Shown here one piece after another: positions 37,242-50,735 of a stretch of DNA of 64,000 nt. The position numbers were made by a program, and so were the translations under genes. The notes under the pieces are model-generated. The model saw only the letters and a program-made list of their open reading frames with translations. It ran no database searches and was not told the DNA's origin. Within the stretch, counting starts at the first letter, position 1. Each line of letters starts with the position of its first letter. Source of the DNA: Symsagittifera roscoffensis (lineage: Eukaryota > Xenacoelomorpha > Acoela > Convolutidae); assembly GCF_963678635.1 (NCBI RefSeq), contig NC_087062.1, positions 11,576,670-11,640,669 on the forward strand. The letters are read 5' to 3'.

Positions 37242-38141
37242 GACAAATCAAATTTTCTGAAAAAGTCTCAACAAACTCAGTAAGTTTTTTAAAACCCAGA
37301 TCCTACTCAATGCAGGATCAACCGTAAGGGAGGGGAATGTGTCATCCATTTTGCTGTTGCCGGTCAGTTATTGATCCGACAACGTCACTGAAAGTGACTG
37401 GAGGGAATTATGGAGTATGGTGGATTTTTCGACCGATTTTGACTATCTCAGGAGCTACTAATTTTGACCAACTTAAAGTCCTTGAAGTTGTGTATCAAAA
37501 AATCAACAAAGAGTCGCCGAGCGAGAAAAACTAGTCTGAATTTTTTACTCTTCATGCTGAATTCTTATTTTGACTATGAACGATTTTCCTGGAAGTCAAA
37601 TGCCCGCACCATTACAGGAATAAATCGAAAGGATTTTCATTTACAGTAAAAATTGTTTAAATCACATCCCGTGTAATAGCAACTAAGTTCATTGCTTAGT
37701 TGAGACTAAGCGGGAGATGAAAAAGCAAAATGAAAATTACAAAAAACTGAATATCAATTTATTCTATTTTTTTTTTCAGCTAAAATATTTAAACTCAAAT
37801 ACTTCAACATTACAGAAACAAAATTAAAAGAAACTAAAATATACCAGAAACTGCTTAAACCGCAAGTCCGTGCTAATGCAGCTAATTTCATTGCCTTCCT
37901 TCCACTACGAATAGAAAGAAAACAAAATAAAAACTAAGATCGTATATAAATTTTTTATAAATTGAGCTATATTTCTTGAAAAAAAAAGATTTTAAGCACA
38001 GAGGCAGAGCAGACCTTCACCCCGCTTGAGATGCAGAAAATTAATTCAAGAAAAATGCGAGAATCGAAAAATTGAGGAATCGAGTTTAAATCATAAGCTG
38101 AAAAATTAAATATTCTAAGAAATTGAACAGGCAAAAAATTC
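37242..38141. other. Spacer upstream of PSMB6
   Basis: AT-rich with no supported exon. At about 37330-37372 a short stretch (GTGTCATCCATTTTGCTG...GCCGGTC) is an antisense fragment of the SINE seen at 4314-4486. Confidence 0.5.
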
Positions 38142-41100
38142 TACCTGAATCCAACAAATTTGAAAAAAAAAATTAAAATTTTAATTGCAAAATGATAAGC
38201 AATAACATGATGCAAGTGTAGTTCATGCAAATTTTGTCTAGTGTAATAAATATTTACAGAATAATAATGTAACAATAATAATTTTTGTCTTCAAATAAAT
38301 TTAAATTGTTTCCACGCTGTTTTTCCATAGGTTGCTATAGAGGGATCTTCACTGAAAATAGATAAAATGATTGTAATTTTCTCAATATACTTTTAACTTC
38401 ATATTGGAAGTTAAACGTAGACAGAAAAACTGGGCAGTCTTGCATTAAAATGCCCAGAGGACAAACATGAAAACCATTTGTAAATCGCCTAATTACGAAA
38501 TAATTCAAGAACCACTAATTTCTGATTCATTATTCAAATTAGACTTTGACAGCCTTTTACAGGACAAATAAAATAAGTGTAAAAATTTCTTGAAAACTCA
38601 AAATTAATTCAAAACCTACGAACGAACGAGAAAACAATAAGCAATTTCAAAAAAAATTAAATAGAAAATTAGATTGCTATATTATTTCAAACCTCTGACC
38701 TATACAAACCAGATAAAAACCAAATGAATTCGAAAAAAATACTGAAAAAAACTAACTCAAGATCCCATCTACAAACGATATACTCTCTTAGAATAAAATA
38801 AACTCTTAGACTTAAAAAAAACTTGACAATTTTTTTCAAAGTGCACTCAAGACACATATGCAACCACTACACTAGCCATGCTTTTACCTCAGCAGTTGAT
38901 ATTATATAATACACTCAATTCCATTTCGACCTATATCCAAAGTTCTTTAAGGGAAAAAACACTTTAAATGCCCTTGCTTATCGCAAGAGCAACAATTAAG
39001 AAAACTACTTACATCGCAAGTCCAGTCAAAGACAACTAAGTTCCTTGTTTTCTTATGACTTCGTGTTGTCTTTATCTCTTGTGACTAGCAAGCATTTGCA
39101 AATCTGAACGTCGACCTTTTCCGGGTTACCTATACTTGACTTATAGAATCACTGAACCATTTGATAGCTTGGCTTATAATAAATTCAAATTTGATGGCGC
39201 TGAGTTTGACCACGGTAACGTCCATACAACGATGAAGGTCATTGGTTCGAATCTGGTCAGTACCTTGAATCTGGTGAGAGTTTGGTCGAACCTGGTCCGA
39301 CTTAGTTGCCACTGCAAGGACTTGCGATTGAAGCAATTTCAATGTAAATAAAAAAAAATTGTCTTCACTTCTCAAATAGTGAATGCATTTAGGTTCAAAG
39401 AAGTACGATTAGGTCAATAAATCTGTTTTTTAAAACTAAATTTTCTGTGTTTATACCTCCTGTCTCATCCTCAAACAAGCTTGGAGCTTTAGTTTTACCC
39501 CCGAAAATCACATTACCCTCAAATTCTACCTGAATCCAACAAATTTGAAAAAAAAAATGAAAATTTTAATTGCAAAATGATAAGCAATAACATGATGCAA
39601 GTGTAGTTCACGCAGGACAAATAAAATCAGTGTAAAAATTTCTTAGAAACTCAAAAGTAATTCAAAACCTACGAACGAATGAGAAAACAATAAGCAATTT
39701 CAAAAAAAAATCTATAGAAAATTAGATGGCTATACTATTTCAAACCTCTGACCTATACAAACCAGATAAAAACCAAATGAATTCGAAAAAAAACTGAAAA
39801 AAACTAACTCAAGATCCCATCTACAAACGATATACTCTCTTAGAATAAAATAAACTCTTAGACTTAAAAAAAACTTGGTAATTTTTTTCAAAGTGCACTC
39901 AAGACACATATGCAACCACTACACTAGCCATGCTTTTACCTCAGCAGTTGATATTATATAATACACTCAATTCCATTTCGACCTATATCCAAAGTTCTTT
40001 AAGGGAAAAAAACACTTCAAATGCCCTTGCTTATCGCAAGAGCAACAATTAAGAAAACTACTTACATCGCAAGTCCAGTCAAAGACAACTAAGTTCCTTG
40101 TTTTCTTATGACTTCGTGTTGTCTTTATCTCTTGCGACTAGCAAGCATTTGCAAATCTGAACGTCGACCTTTTCCGGGTTACCTATACTTGACTTATAGA
40201 ATCACTGAACCATTTGATAGCTTGGCTTATAATAAATTCAAATTTGATGGCGCTGAGTTTGACCATGGTAACGTCCATACAACGATGAAGGTCATTGGTT
40301 CGAATCTGGTCAGTACCTTGAATCTGATGAGAGTTTGGTCGAACCTGGTCCGACTTAGTTGCCACTGCAAGGACTTGCGATTGAAGCAATTTCAATGTAA
40401 ATAAAAAAAAATTGTCTTCACTTCTCAAATAGTGAATGCATTTAGGTTCAAAGAAGTACGATTAGGTCAATAAATCTGTTTTTTAAAACTAAATTTTCTG
40501 TGTTTATACCTCCTGTCTCATCCTCAAACAAGCTTGGAGCTTTAGTTTTACCCCCGAACATCACATTACCCTCAAATTCTACCTGAATCCAACAAATTTG
40601 AAAAAAAAAATGAAAATTTTAATTGCAAAATGATAAGCAATAACCTGATGCAAGTGTAGTTCACGCAGGACAAATAAAATCAGTGTAAAAATTTCTTAAA
40701 AACTCAAATTCCACCTCAAATTCTACCTGAATCCAACAAATTTGAAAAAAAAAATGAAAATTTTAATTGCAAAATGATAAGCAATAACATGATGCAAGTG
40801 TAGTTCACGCAGGACAAATAAAATCAGTGTAAAAATTTCTTAGAAACTCAAAAGTAATTCAAAACCTACGAACGAATGAGAAAACAATAAGCAATTTCAA
40901 AAAAAAATCTATAGAAAATTAGATGGCTATACTATTTCAAACCTCTGACCTATACAAACCAGATAAAAACCAAATGAATTCGAAAAAAAACTGAAAAAAA
41001 CTAACTCAAGATCCCATCTACAAACGATATACTCTCTTAGAATAAAATAAACTCTTAGACTTAAAAAAAACTTGGTAATTTTTTTCAAAGTGCACTCAAG

Positions 41101-43250
41101 ACACATATGCAACCACTACACTAGCCATGCTTTTACCTCAGCAGTTGATATTATATAATACACTCAATTCCATTTCGACCTATATCCAAAGTTCTTTAAG
41201 GGAAAAAAACACTTCAAATGCCCTTGCTTATCGCAAGAGCAACAATTAAGAAAACTACTTACATCGCAAGTCCAGTCAAAGACAACTAAGTTCCTTGTTT
41301 TCTTATGACTTCGTGTTGTCTTTATCTCTTGCGACTAGCAAGCATTTGCAAATCTGAACGTCGACCTTTTCCGGGTTACCTATACTTGACTTATAGAATC
41401 ACTGAACCATTTGATAGCTTGGCTTATAATAAATTCAAATTTGATGGCGCTGAGTTTGACCACGGTAACGTCCATACAACGATGAAGGTCATTGGTTCGA
41501 ATCTGGTCAGTACCTTGAATCTGGTGAGAGTTTGGTCGAACCTGGTCCGACTTAGTTGCCACTGCAAGGACTTGCGATTGAAGCAATTTCAATGTAAATA
41601 AAAAAAAATTGTCTTCACTTCTCAAATAGTGAATGCATTTAGGTTCAAAGAAGTACGATTAGGTCAATAAATCTGTTTTTTAAAACTAAATTTTCTGTGT
41701 TTATACCTCCTGTCTCATCCTCAAACAAGCTTGGAGCTTTAGTTTTACCCCCGAAAATCACATTACCCTCAAATTCTACCTGAATCCAACAAATTTGAAA
41801 AAAAAAATGAAAATTTTAATTGCAAAATGATAAGCAATAACATGATGCAAGTGTAGTTCACGCAGGACAAATAAAATCAGTGTAAAAATTTCTTAGAAAC
41901 TCAAAAGTAATTCAAAACCTACGAACGAATGAGAAAACAATAAGCAATTTCAAAAAAAAATCTATAGAAAATTAGATGGCTATACTATTTCAAACCTCTG
42001 ACCTATACAAACCAGATAAAAACCAAATGAATTCGAAAAAAAACTGAAAAAAAACTAACTCAAGATCCCATCTACAAACGATATACTCTCTTAGAATAAA
42101 ATAAACAAAAAGTTCGGAAAGAAATTACTTTTGGATTTGATAGCATTTGAGGCTATCTTCATCCAACGCATATCAAATAAAGCGGCTACCTTCCCAAGCA
42201 ATAAAGGCTAGAAAGCCATTAGATAAAAGTTAAAACCAGTTGCTCAGCAACACTGTACAAAATAGGCATAAAAAACTTGGAACTCAATTACCTGCACCAA
42301 ACACATGAACACTACAGCAGGTCACATGAGAAATAAAGTTTTTTAAACGATAGAAAAGCCAAAAAATACCATCCTCTTATCCGTGATGCAAACTTTTCAA
42401 AAAAACTTTCTTGTAGGAACAATATCATTCTCATATAAAATAATCGAAAACTAATCGACTATAAACATTAGAAAATAAGCCGACAGAATCGAAGCTGACC
42501 GACCTATCACAGTTTACAGCTAAACTTCGACTTAAAAAAACTTAGCAATTTTTTTCAAAGTGCACTCAAGGCACATATGCAACCACTACACTAGCCATGC
42601 TTTTACCTCAGCAGTTGATATTATATAATACACTCATTTCCATTTCGTCCTATATCCAAAGTTCTTTAAGGAAAAAAAACACTTTAAATGCCCTTGCTTA
42701 TCGCAAGAGCAACAATTAAGAAAACTACTTACATCGCAAGTCCAGTCAAAGACAACTAAGTTCCTTGTTTTCTTATGACTTCGTGTTGTCTCTATCTCTT
42801 GCGACTAGCAAGCATTTTCAAATCTGAACGTCGACTTTTTCCGGGTTACCTATACTTGACTTATAGAATCACTGAACCATTTGATAGCTTGGCTTGTAAT
42901 AAATTCAAATTTGATGGCGCTGAGTTTGACCATGGTAACGTCCATACAACGATGAAGGTCATTGGTTCGAATCTGGTCAGTACCTTGAATCTGGTGAGAG
43001 TTTGGTCGAACCTGGTCCGACTTAGTTGCCACTGCAAGGACTTGCGATTGAAGCAATTTCAATGTACATAAAAAAATTTTGTCTTCACTTCTCAAATAGT
43101 GAATACATTTAGGTTCCAAGAAGTACGATTAGGTCAATAAATCTGTTTTTTAAAACTAAACTTTCTGTGTTTATACCTCCTGTCTCATCCTCAAACAAGC
43201 TTGGAGCTTTAGCTTTACCCCCGAAACACATCAGATTACCCTCAGCTTCT
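38142..43250. repeat. Four-unit tandem repeat array (R1-R4)
   Basis: Units run about 38142-39526, 39527-40580, 40728-41778 and 41779-43250, with a short partial unit at 40581-40727. R1 carries an extra segment near 38227-38555 and R4 an insertion near 42103-42535. Each unit holds a plus-strand tRNA-like block (R1 about 39195-39290, B box GGTTCGAATCTGG), a CTTGC-TTATC-GCAAG hairpin, and a 69-72-nt exon-like block on the minus strand. Confidence 0.85.
38335..43248 (-). other. Candidate minus-strand gene with repeated small exons
   Basis: Four blocks, at 43248-43177, 41775-41707, 40578-40510 and 39525-39457, are each bounded by TAG and GGAG|GTATAA and are open in one frame. All are phase 1 at both ends, so they can be joined in any number. 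They encode variants of a 23-24-residue unit containing EGNVIFGGKTKAPSLFEDET. The R4 block is longer by exactly one codon. A possible last exon at 38351-38335 follows TATTTTCAG and ends VKIPL and a stop. No 5' exon was found, so this could be an orphan exon set or alternative 3' exons of the gene at 43523-46393. The LFEDE stretch resembles acidic Leu-Phe peptide motifs in general; I do not assign a family. Confidence 0.35.
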
Positions 43251-43345
43251 ATTTAAAAGGGATCAAAAAGTGAAGGTTGAAAACAAATTCTGAACTAAAC
43301 TCTGAATAATGAGAAGAAACTGAGGAGTGTTAGCATGTATATATA

Positions 43346-43451
43346 AAAAACCATCAATCATTGAGTTCTGGTTTCAATAAATTAACATCATTTTGCCTTC
43401 AGCCGCGTCCACAATTTGTACTCTATCATCTTGATTGATGGTTTTTTCTTA
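43346..43451. repeat. Short inverted repeat, 106 bp
   Basis: AAAAAACCATCAATCA at the left and TTGATTGATGGTTTTTT at the right form arms of about 15 bp around a non-coding spacer, between the R array and the stop of the 901-residue gene. Confidence 0.65.
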
Positions 43452-43522
43452 GGTAATCGCTAAAGTTTACAGTCCTTCAACCAACTGTCTATTTCGTATG
43501 ATATAATGCAGTCAATTGGGAG

Positions 43523-46393
43523 TTACAGGAATCGAGAGAGCGCGTTGTTGTTATTATGTCCAGCTGAACTTTTGCTTCCCCGTGATCCTGCGGTCCCACT
43601 TCCTAGTCTCGAATGCACCGATCGGCTAGTTTGTAATTCTGCTACACGACCACTCGATCCTTTCAACGCATTACTTGATATACTCTTTTGCAATTTAGTT
43701 GTTAAAGTCAATCTGTCTTTGACATTTAGACCGCTAATTGCTCGGCTCGCTTTCGAAGTTGATATGCTCTCCGGGTCACTCGTTGACTCGGTAGGTTTCG
43801 TTTCTTTCGATAACTCACCAATTCTTCGAGCCTTCGATTTCGGTGACTTTTGAACCATAACTCGTCTGCCTAGACTGGAAGCTGCCAGATTCGAACCTAC
43901 TTCCAATGAATTTTTCGACATCATTACTTTCGGTCGCCCAAATAATGTTTCCACCTCCCCTTCATTATTTATGCAATCATCATCAGAATACGAAACTTGA
44001 TTGTGCTTTAATTTTAACCTTTCTAATTGAGTTAACTTTTTGGAACCAGATTTGATACCAGCTTTTCCCGTTTTCTCAATGTCGGCGATCTTAAATATAT
44101 CATCATCCTCTTCAAAATCGATAACATCATCGTCGTTTTCAATTTCATCTGCCGCAATTCTGAAATTTGCAGTCAATTTAGTCGAAGTTGAACCCGAATC
44201 AAGGTCGCTAGAAGGCTTTAAATGTGAGTAAGGATCTCCGTCGTCTGAAAAATCTTCGTAATTATGCGATAGTTTTATCGTCTTTCTAAATGTCGGCAGA
44301 GTTTCTTCATCCTCATCTTCGCCGTTTTCACTGAAATCCTTTGGTCGCTTGGTGCGTTTTCCCTCGTCTCGGTTTAATTCACGTTTGACTCTCTTTTTAG
44401 ATTTCTTGCTATCCTTACTTATTTTTCTCTTCAACTCAGCTTTCAATTTTTTTCTTCTTTCACGATCGTTTTTTGATTTTCGCTTTTTCTTTTTTCGATC
44501 ATCGCTCAAAAAAGAGTCATCAGAAGACTCGCTCGACATCGCTTCTAAATCACTGTACTTCGGGTTAGTGGAGCTATCTTGCGAGTCCTTTTCCAATTCG
44601 TCAGATGAGACAAAACTCTCGGAACTTTCCGAAGTAGGAGGGGTTGAGCTTCTTCTTCGTTTTCTGTGCTTTCGTTTCTTTTCACGAGAAGCTGACCTTT
44701 TACGTTCACGTTTCTTTTTTCGTTCACAATCATCATCACGTGACTGCTTTTTAAACAAGTCTTTATCAATTTTACCCGATGGGCCAAAGTCTAAATTCGT
44801 GTACTGAACCGGTTTTCGCTTCGCATTTTTATCTGGTTTTCTATGAACTTCGATTTTATCAAGACCAGCTTTGAAAGCTTCAAGCTCCTTGTCCAAATTT
44901 TCCATTAACTTAGATTCTCGCTTAGTCGGTACAGTTTTCCTTTGAGGGGAATCTTTGATATTAATTTTTCTGGCGGGTTTTTCTGGTGATGAAAACGAAC
45001 TTTGTGAAATATCTTTCTTTTCTTTGATGTTATCTTGACTATGACAACTGGGCGAACCAGGCGCTGAAAACACAATTTTATCATGTTTGGCAACGTTTTT
45101 AGCTATCGATTTTTTCTCATCTCCGTTCTCTTGAATTGCATTTTTCTTTTCGTCAGATTTATCCGTCTTCACAAGAATTTCCTTTTTAGATTTTAATTCG
45201 TCTTGAAGTTTAAGTTCACCAGATTTTGGCTCGTTCGATTGGATGTTTTTATTAACAACTTCCAATTTTTCACTATTTATAGGTTTATTTTCAACATCCT
45301 TTGCTGGTTGCTCAGAACTCTTATTTTCAGGCTTCAAAATTTCTTTCGCGTCTATCTTTTCGACTGAAGTATGTTTGTCAAGGAAACTGTCTAAATCATT
45401 CAAGTCGTCCAGATCAAAATTGAGAATATCGTCTCCATCAAAACTTAGCGAAGATTTTGGATGCGGAGGGTGCGACGTCTCAAGAACAAGTTCAGCCTCG
45501 GCTTCCTTTGATTTCGAAAAAACTGCATTGAACTCAATATCGACGTCTTTTTCAAGTGATGTTTGTAATTTTTCTTTCTCCGAGCTGATGTCTAAGCAAT
45601 CAGGTGATACTTTCTCGTCATACATTTCGGCTGGATTTTGATTTCGCGAATCGAGTCTTGTCCGATTTTCAGAAACACTTAAAATGAGCTCATCAGAGTG
45701 GAGACTGCTACTTCGGAACATTGACTCATTTCTCAATTCAACTTCTATATCCGGTTCTGAATTATCATCATCAAAATCTGATATTGCATCTAAACGATCA
45801 TCATCATCAATCGCTTTACTTTGTTTCACATTCAATTCTTTCGTGTATTCTTCCGTATTTTTGCTCATCTTTGCCTCAAACTGATCACGTGGTTCGTCTT
45901 GAACTGGCGTGCTGTTTCCCGAGTTTTCGTTTGACTTCAAATCCTTGTTGACCGAGTCTAGATTTAATAACAAAGTGTCTTTTGGAGGATTTTTCTTTCG
46001 TTCGTTTTTGGCTTCAAATGTATTGATTGATATAAGATTTCCACTCTGCTGGAAGGGCTTGGAATCGTCCACTGCCTGAAAAAGAAAAATATCCGAACCG
46101 AATCTTTCAATGATTTGTAAATTGAACTATTTCTCATGTATTTTTGTGGAGATTGAAAGGAAAATACATTTTTATTATTATTATAAATACATCAGATTTT
46201 TGAAAAATCTTGAATAAAAAAATAGGACAGGTTAGTATACCTTTTTCCTGTAGTTGGTGCCCTTCGTCAAGAGTGCTGCGAGTAGCAATTCATTCACGTC
46301 TTCCTCTTCTTCCGGTCTAAATCCATCATCAACTGGTCTCTTCTCCTTTCTTCTCTTTTTACCTCGACTGCTGCTGCTACCGTCGCCCAACAT
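43523..46393 (-). CDS. Highly charged Ser/Lys-rich protein, 901 residues, unrecognised
   Basis: Two exons: 46393-46241 (51 codons, donor AAG|GTATAC) and 46075-43523 (acceptor CTTTTTCAG, 850 residues plus stop), joined in phase 0. The N-terminus has GKKRRKEKR and a PEEEED run. The middle is Asp/Glu- and Ser-rich with DLDDLNDLDSFLD near residue 265. A strongly basic block follows (ERKKKRERKRS, KKRKHRKRRR, KKKKRKSK) that looks like several nuclear localisation signals. The C-terminal part is Ser-rich with VKDRLTLTTKL and HSRLG short motifs. No folded domain, signal peptide or membrane segment is apparent, so it is probably a largely disordered nuclear protein. That is inference from composition only, and I do not recognise a family. 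Confidence 0.85.
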
Positions 46394-49300
46394 TCAAATG
46401 GGTGCTGCTTTTCTTCTATGATAATGTTGCGAAACAAACTCAAAAATCTAAAACAGGATTTAACATTTCATATGGTAACATATTCCATTGAGATTTATAA
46501 TGCTCATTGAGGTTATAATTTTCATGCACCCTGCAAAGCAAAATCCTTACAATTTTTCTCAATACTTTTTTTCACAAAAAGAATCAAAATTGAAAAAAAA
46601 ACTACAATAGTATAACATAAAACTGAGAAAATTTTACTTCGAAAACAAGTGAAAACCAAATATTTTAACCAAACAAACGTCAACTGTAAACAAACGGCTA
46701 CTTGTATAGGGGCCCTAAAAAATCTGACAGCACTTTAACGTCCTTTCCACTTTACAATAATTTTGTCTCGTATGATGTCCGATGTCCAACAATATATTCG
46801 CCGGTATGAAATAAGTATCAAGAAACATTCACCGATCAGCAACTAAGTCGACAAAACCTGGGTCAAATCCCTTTGAGCCGAAAACAAAATTGTTGTCATG
46901 AAAAATGGTTGTCTATTAAGTTCTGTTATTCTAAAATTTCTTCCCTTTTACGTGTTTCCATAGAGGGTGTAATAATTGATTCACTTCCAACGACGCAAAA
47001 TTAAATCACTAAACCAATGAAACATACGCCGACACCCTTTAGGCCGAATAAAGCTTTGAGGCAAAAAAAAAACAAAAGGAAAATACACAAAGCCAGGGTG
47101 GATAAAGTTTTGAAGTAGAAAACAACACTTGCAACTACATTAAAAATTGCTTACATCACAAAAAATTCCATGAAGTGGCAACTAAGTTGAGATAACGTAA
47201 TCAAATAAACAATAGGCCGACAATTTTTTTGAAACTGAATTTTTTCAGTTGAAAAAAAAACAGGTCCTGACTTGCGATACCAGGCTTAGTCGTCATCTTT
47301 AAGCCATGTGTTCTGAAGAAACCAAGACATTTGAATTTATTATCGATCAGGCTATCAAATAATTTAATTGATTTTATAAACAAATTGCTATCCAAAAAAT
47401 GTATTTCAATTAGATAACGCTTGCTAATTGCAAGCGCAATTTAAAAAGCTCAAAAATATCTTCTTTTTTTAAATTTTCTTACTCAATTCTACTCCCTACA
47501 TGCTACTTTAGCTACAACGTGATAAATGTTGCGTCCGGTAACGTATTATTACAAGACTACTCGTATCAGGGCAAAGCCTTGAATGCTCCGACTGCCCATT
47601 AATACCGACAAAGTACGAGTTTTAGACTGACCATATCAAAGAGTTAAAATTTTATGTCATTTATGGAACTGATAAGACCAAACATACCGTACCTCAATTC
47701 AATTTGGAACAATTATGAGTGCAGATTTCAGGATCGATGCCCATACGCAGCCAACTTTTCTAAAATCGGTCTGAATAAAAAAACCACCCCGGGCATATAT
47801 ATTCCTCACTTTCTTCAAAAGTCGGAACAAAAATTGTCATATTGCCTGCTCCAATTCATTTCGAAATTATTTGATTAGCCACTTACACTTTGATAAATGG
47901 AAATTTATTGTCCTTTAATTAACCAAATTTAGTCAAATTGGCAATTTTCAAGCCTCCGCAACTTCGCAAAAAAGGACTCTGAAACATGTTTGTTTTTGAG
48001 CTCAAGCCATCAACCACGCCAAGAAAAAACATTTCGTCACTTTCCTTGAAAGTCAGTAATAATATCTGACACATTCAGTGACCCACCACCAACGACTGTC
48101 TCATCGCACAATTGAATCTTGCATAAATCATAGAAGCAAGAATGAGTATGACTTCAGCATGCGGTTCCAATTTCGCTGAAATGTGTAATTATATTCAAGT
48201 GACCTCGTATTATAACTCAAACTCCCCGAGAACAACACTGAACAGAAACAGCACCAAGACAAAATTCTGTTTTTTGGGAAAAAAACAACAAATCGTTTAA
48301 ATTAGAAAATATTACGATGAATACTTTTGTTAAAATAGCTCAATTTGGGAAACATCGATCCCTAGACATTTATCATTCTATTGGTGATTCTAAAAAATTA
48401 ATGTTGATTCATTGTACAGTATGTTATCGGAGAGCTCAATTTGGTGGTCAAAAAGAGTGAAAGCCAGCTCATTTTTCCTTCGTTCAATTTGTGTTCTCAA
48501 ATAGGCTTTTTAGAATTTTCCACACCATTTAATTGCAGGCAAGTAGTGGACTGTGGTGAAAAAGTTATCCCGAAAAATCTGTGAGCTTTTGCGCATGATT
48601 TTTAAAATAATTTCCAAGGAAACAGCACTGGCGCCATTTTAGAGTATAATCCTTTTTCGGCAATATGAGTGTTGCGTATTTGAGAGTAAAAAAACTTCAG
48701 AAACACATTGAAAATTATATTTAAAATTGATCGTCTTAAATCAAACAAAACTCCTTGAACAAACACTTGAACAAAAATCCTGATAGCAATAAAAGAGAAA
48801 ACTGAAACTGCCTAAATAAGTTCAACCTAATCTTGTTCAGCTTGTAAGTTTTCATTAGATTTTGAAATTTTTCAATACTAACCAATCATGATCCATAAGT
48901 AAACCCTAAATAAAAACAAAACGCATCAATTTATCTGATCAGACCGCGTTACTGACTGATTGAAATAAAGTCAATCTCGAACTAAATTCGCTTTACCAAT
49001 GTTTTCCTAGATCCATTGAGACTAAGGAAATTAAGAGAAGAATGAAGACAAAGCTAAAGACCGGCAGAAAAAACCAAGACCGGCTTGAAAAAAGACAAAA
49101 ATGTTTACCAGAAAAATTGTCTCAAGAAATCGATTATATTTACATTTATTTTGAAAGCCAGAACAATTTAACAGAACCTAAAATAAACGTATAAAGTTGA
49201 TAAAAATATTTTAAGTCATTACAATGAAGCTCTTAAATGCAGCTTTTGTAGCAAAAGAAATGGCCTAAAAATACCTTCATGAAAAAATACCTTCATAAAT

Positions 49301-49742
49301 GAAAAAATACATAGCTGATATAAATTTCACTAGCGATACCATAAAATTAGCATTGCAAGCTAGTAGACAGGAAAGAAAACGAGAGCCACTAAGTCCAAAG
49401 AACACTGAAACACTTTCGAAGAAACCACAATTAAAAATGTTGACTGGAATGATGTTCTATTTACGGAAAACACGTCTGAAAACACAATCGACGACGTTTA
49501 ATGAAAATTCGAAAACAATCATTGAGCGAAACAAAAGTGTAGTCATTTGAACTATAAACTCTATTCTGAGATTTTTCACGTTTTGTGCAAACCGGAGGAA
49601 AGCAAACGTATTATGACTCCCACGAGCGACCCAAAATTAGGTTAGCAAGCCAATACAAGACGAAATCATTAAGGTCGAAAAAAATTTTCAGCGAAAAAAG
49701 AAAAATACGATGAAAACTGCATATGGCAAAAAGTTCTAAGAT

Positions 49743-50000
49743 GAGGCAACTAAGCCGACAAAATATAAGCAGACAAATAAGAAGCGAAAACTTTTTTGAA
49801 ACCGAGAAATTCCCGTTTGTAAAAAATTAAATCCTAGTCGAATTCGAACCCAAGATCTTCGCCGTCCCAGACGCATTCGTTGCCTCCAAAATAATTGCGC
49901 CGGAGACGCTTAAAAATTTGATTTCATTATGAACCGAGATACCAAGTGATTCTGCTAAAAAAAAGTTGTTAACCCGGAAAATATCTATGTTCCGATTTGA
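49743..50000 (-). repeat. Composite tRNA-like repeat
   Basis: AACTAAGCCGACAAAATATA at the left and antisense tRNA-like block at 49832-49887 (B box GGGTTCGAATTCG); hairpin part degraded near 49970. Confidence 0.55.
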
Positions 50001-50689
50001 TAAGTACAAAAAAATTCAAGGCCTTCTCCCCTCAAAAGACGCGCACACAAAAAAAGTTTTTTGTATTCAAACAGCGGCAAAATATGAGCTAAAAAGCCAA
50101 AAATAGGTCGAAACTTATTGAAGTCCTTCATAAAAAAGGCCGAAACCTATCAATTAGACAAAAAAGGACATAACAAGAAAATTTTAAAAGAAGTTAGTTG
50201 GTAACATTACAACCAATATAAAAACAAGCTTCGGGTACTGCCAAAACTCAAAATGCAGCATACTTAAAGCACGGAAGCGAAACGTAGCTTCGCACCAATT
50301 GCGATACAACACAATCATAACACAACACAAACCATATGTCGAAAAAAAATGAAAAATGTTGAAAAAAACCAGATGAACTAACAAATTTTCTGTCTCGATA
50401 AAAGGCAACTAGGGGCCCCGCTAAAGCGGAAGTTTGTGTATGTTATTTTTTGATTTTGTTATATGAAAAAATGGGTAATTTCAAAATTTGGACTTTGCTC
50501 AAAATCTTTGTTGTTTCTCCACTAAAATTAGTGAGAAGAGTGCTATTTTTTTTTGCTATTTCGGAATTTTTTGAAGGACTTCCAGCTGAGGGTGCAAAGG
50601 CCACAGTATTACCACTAAGCCAAGTGCCAAGGAATCGGGAATTTCTCAAGACTCAATAACAAAGCAATTTGAAAATAAAGGCTGTTTGC

Positions 50690-50735
50690 GGGAAAAGGGT
50701 CTAGTTCCCGATTACAAGACACTTGCTTTCAAGGG
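50690..50735 (+). repeat. Paired-hairpin module
   Basis: GCGGGAA...TTCCCG-type first stem (6 bp with the flanking C/G), followed by ACTTGCTTTC; the second stem is partly lost here. Confidence 0.55.

Noticed and set aside
39130-41625. Repeated 81- and 98-codon frames in the R array.
   Set aside because: They lie across the tRNA-like block and hairpin and are open on both strands; repetition comes from the array, not from a gene family.
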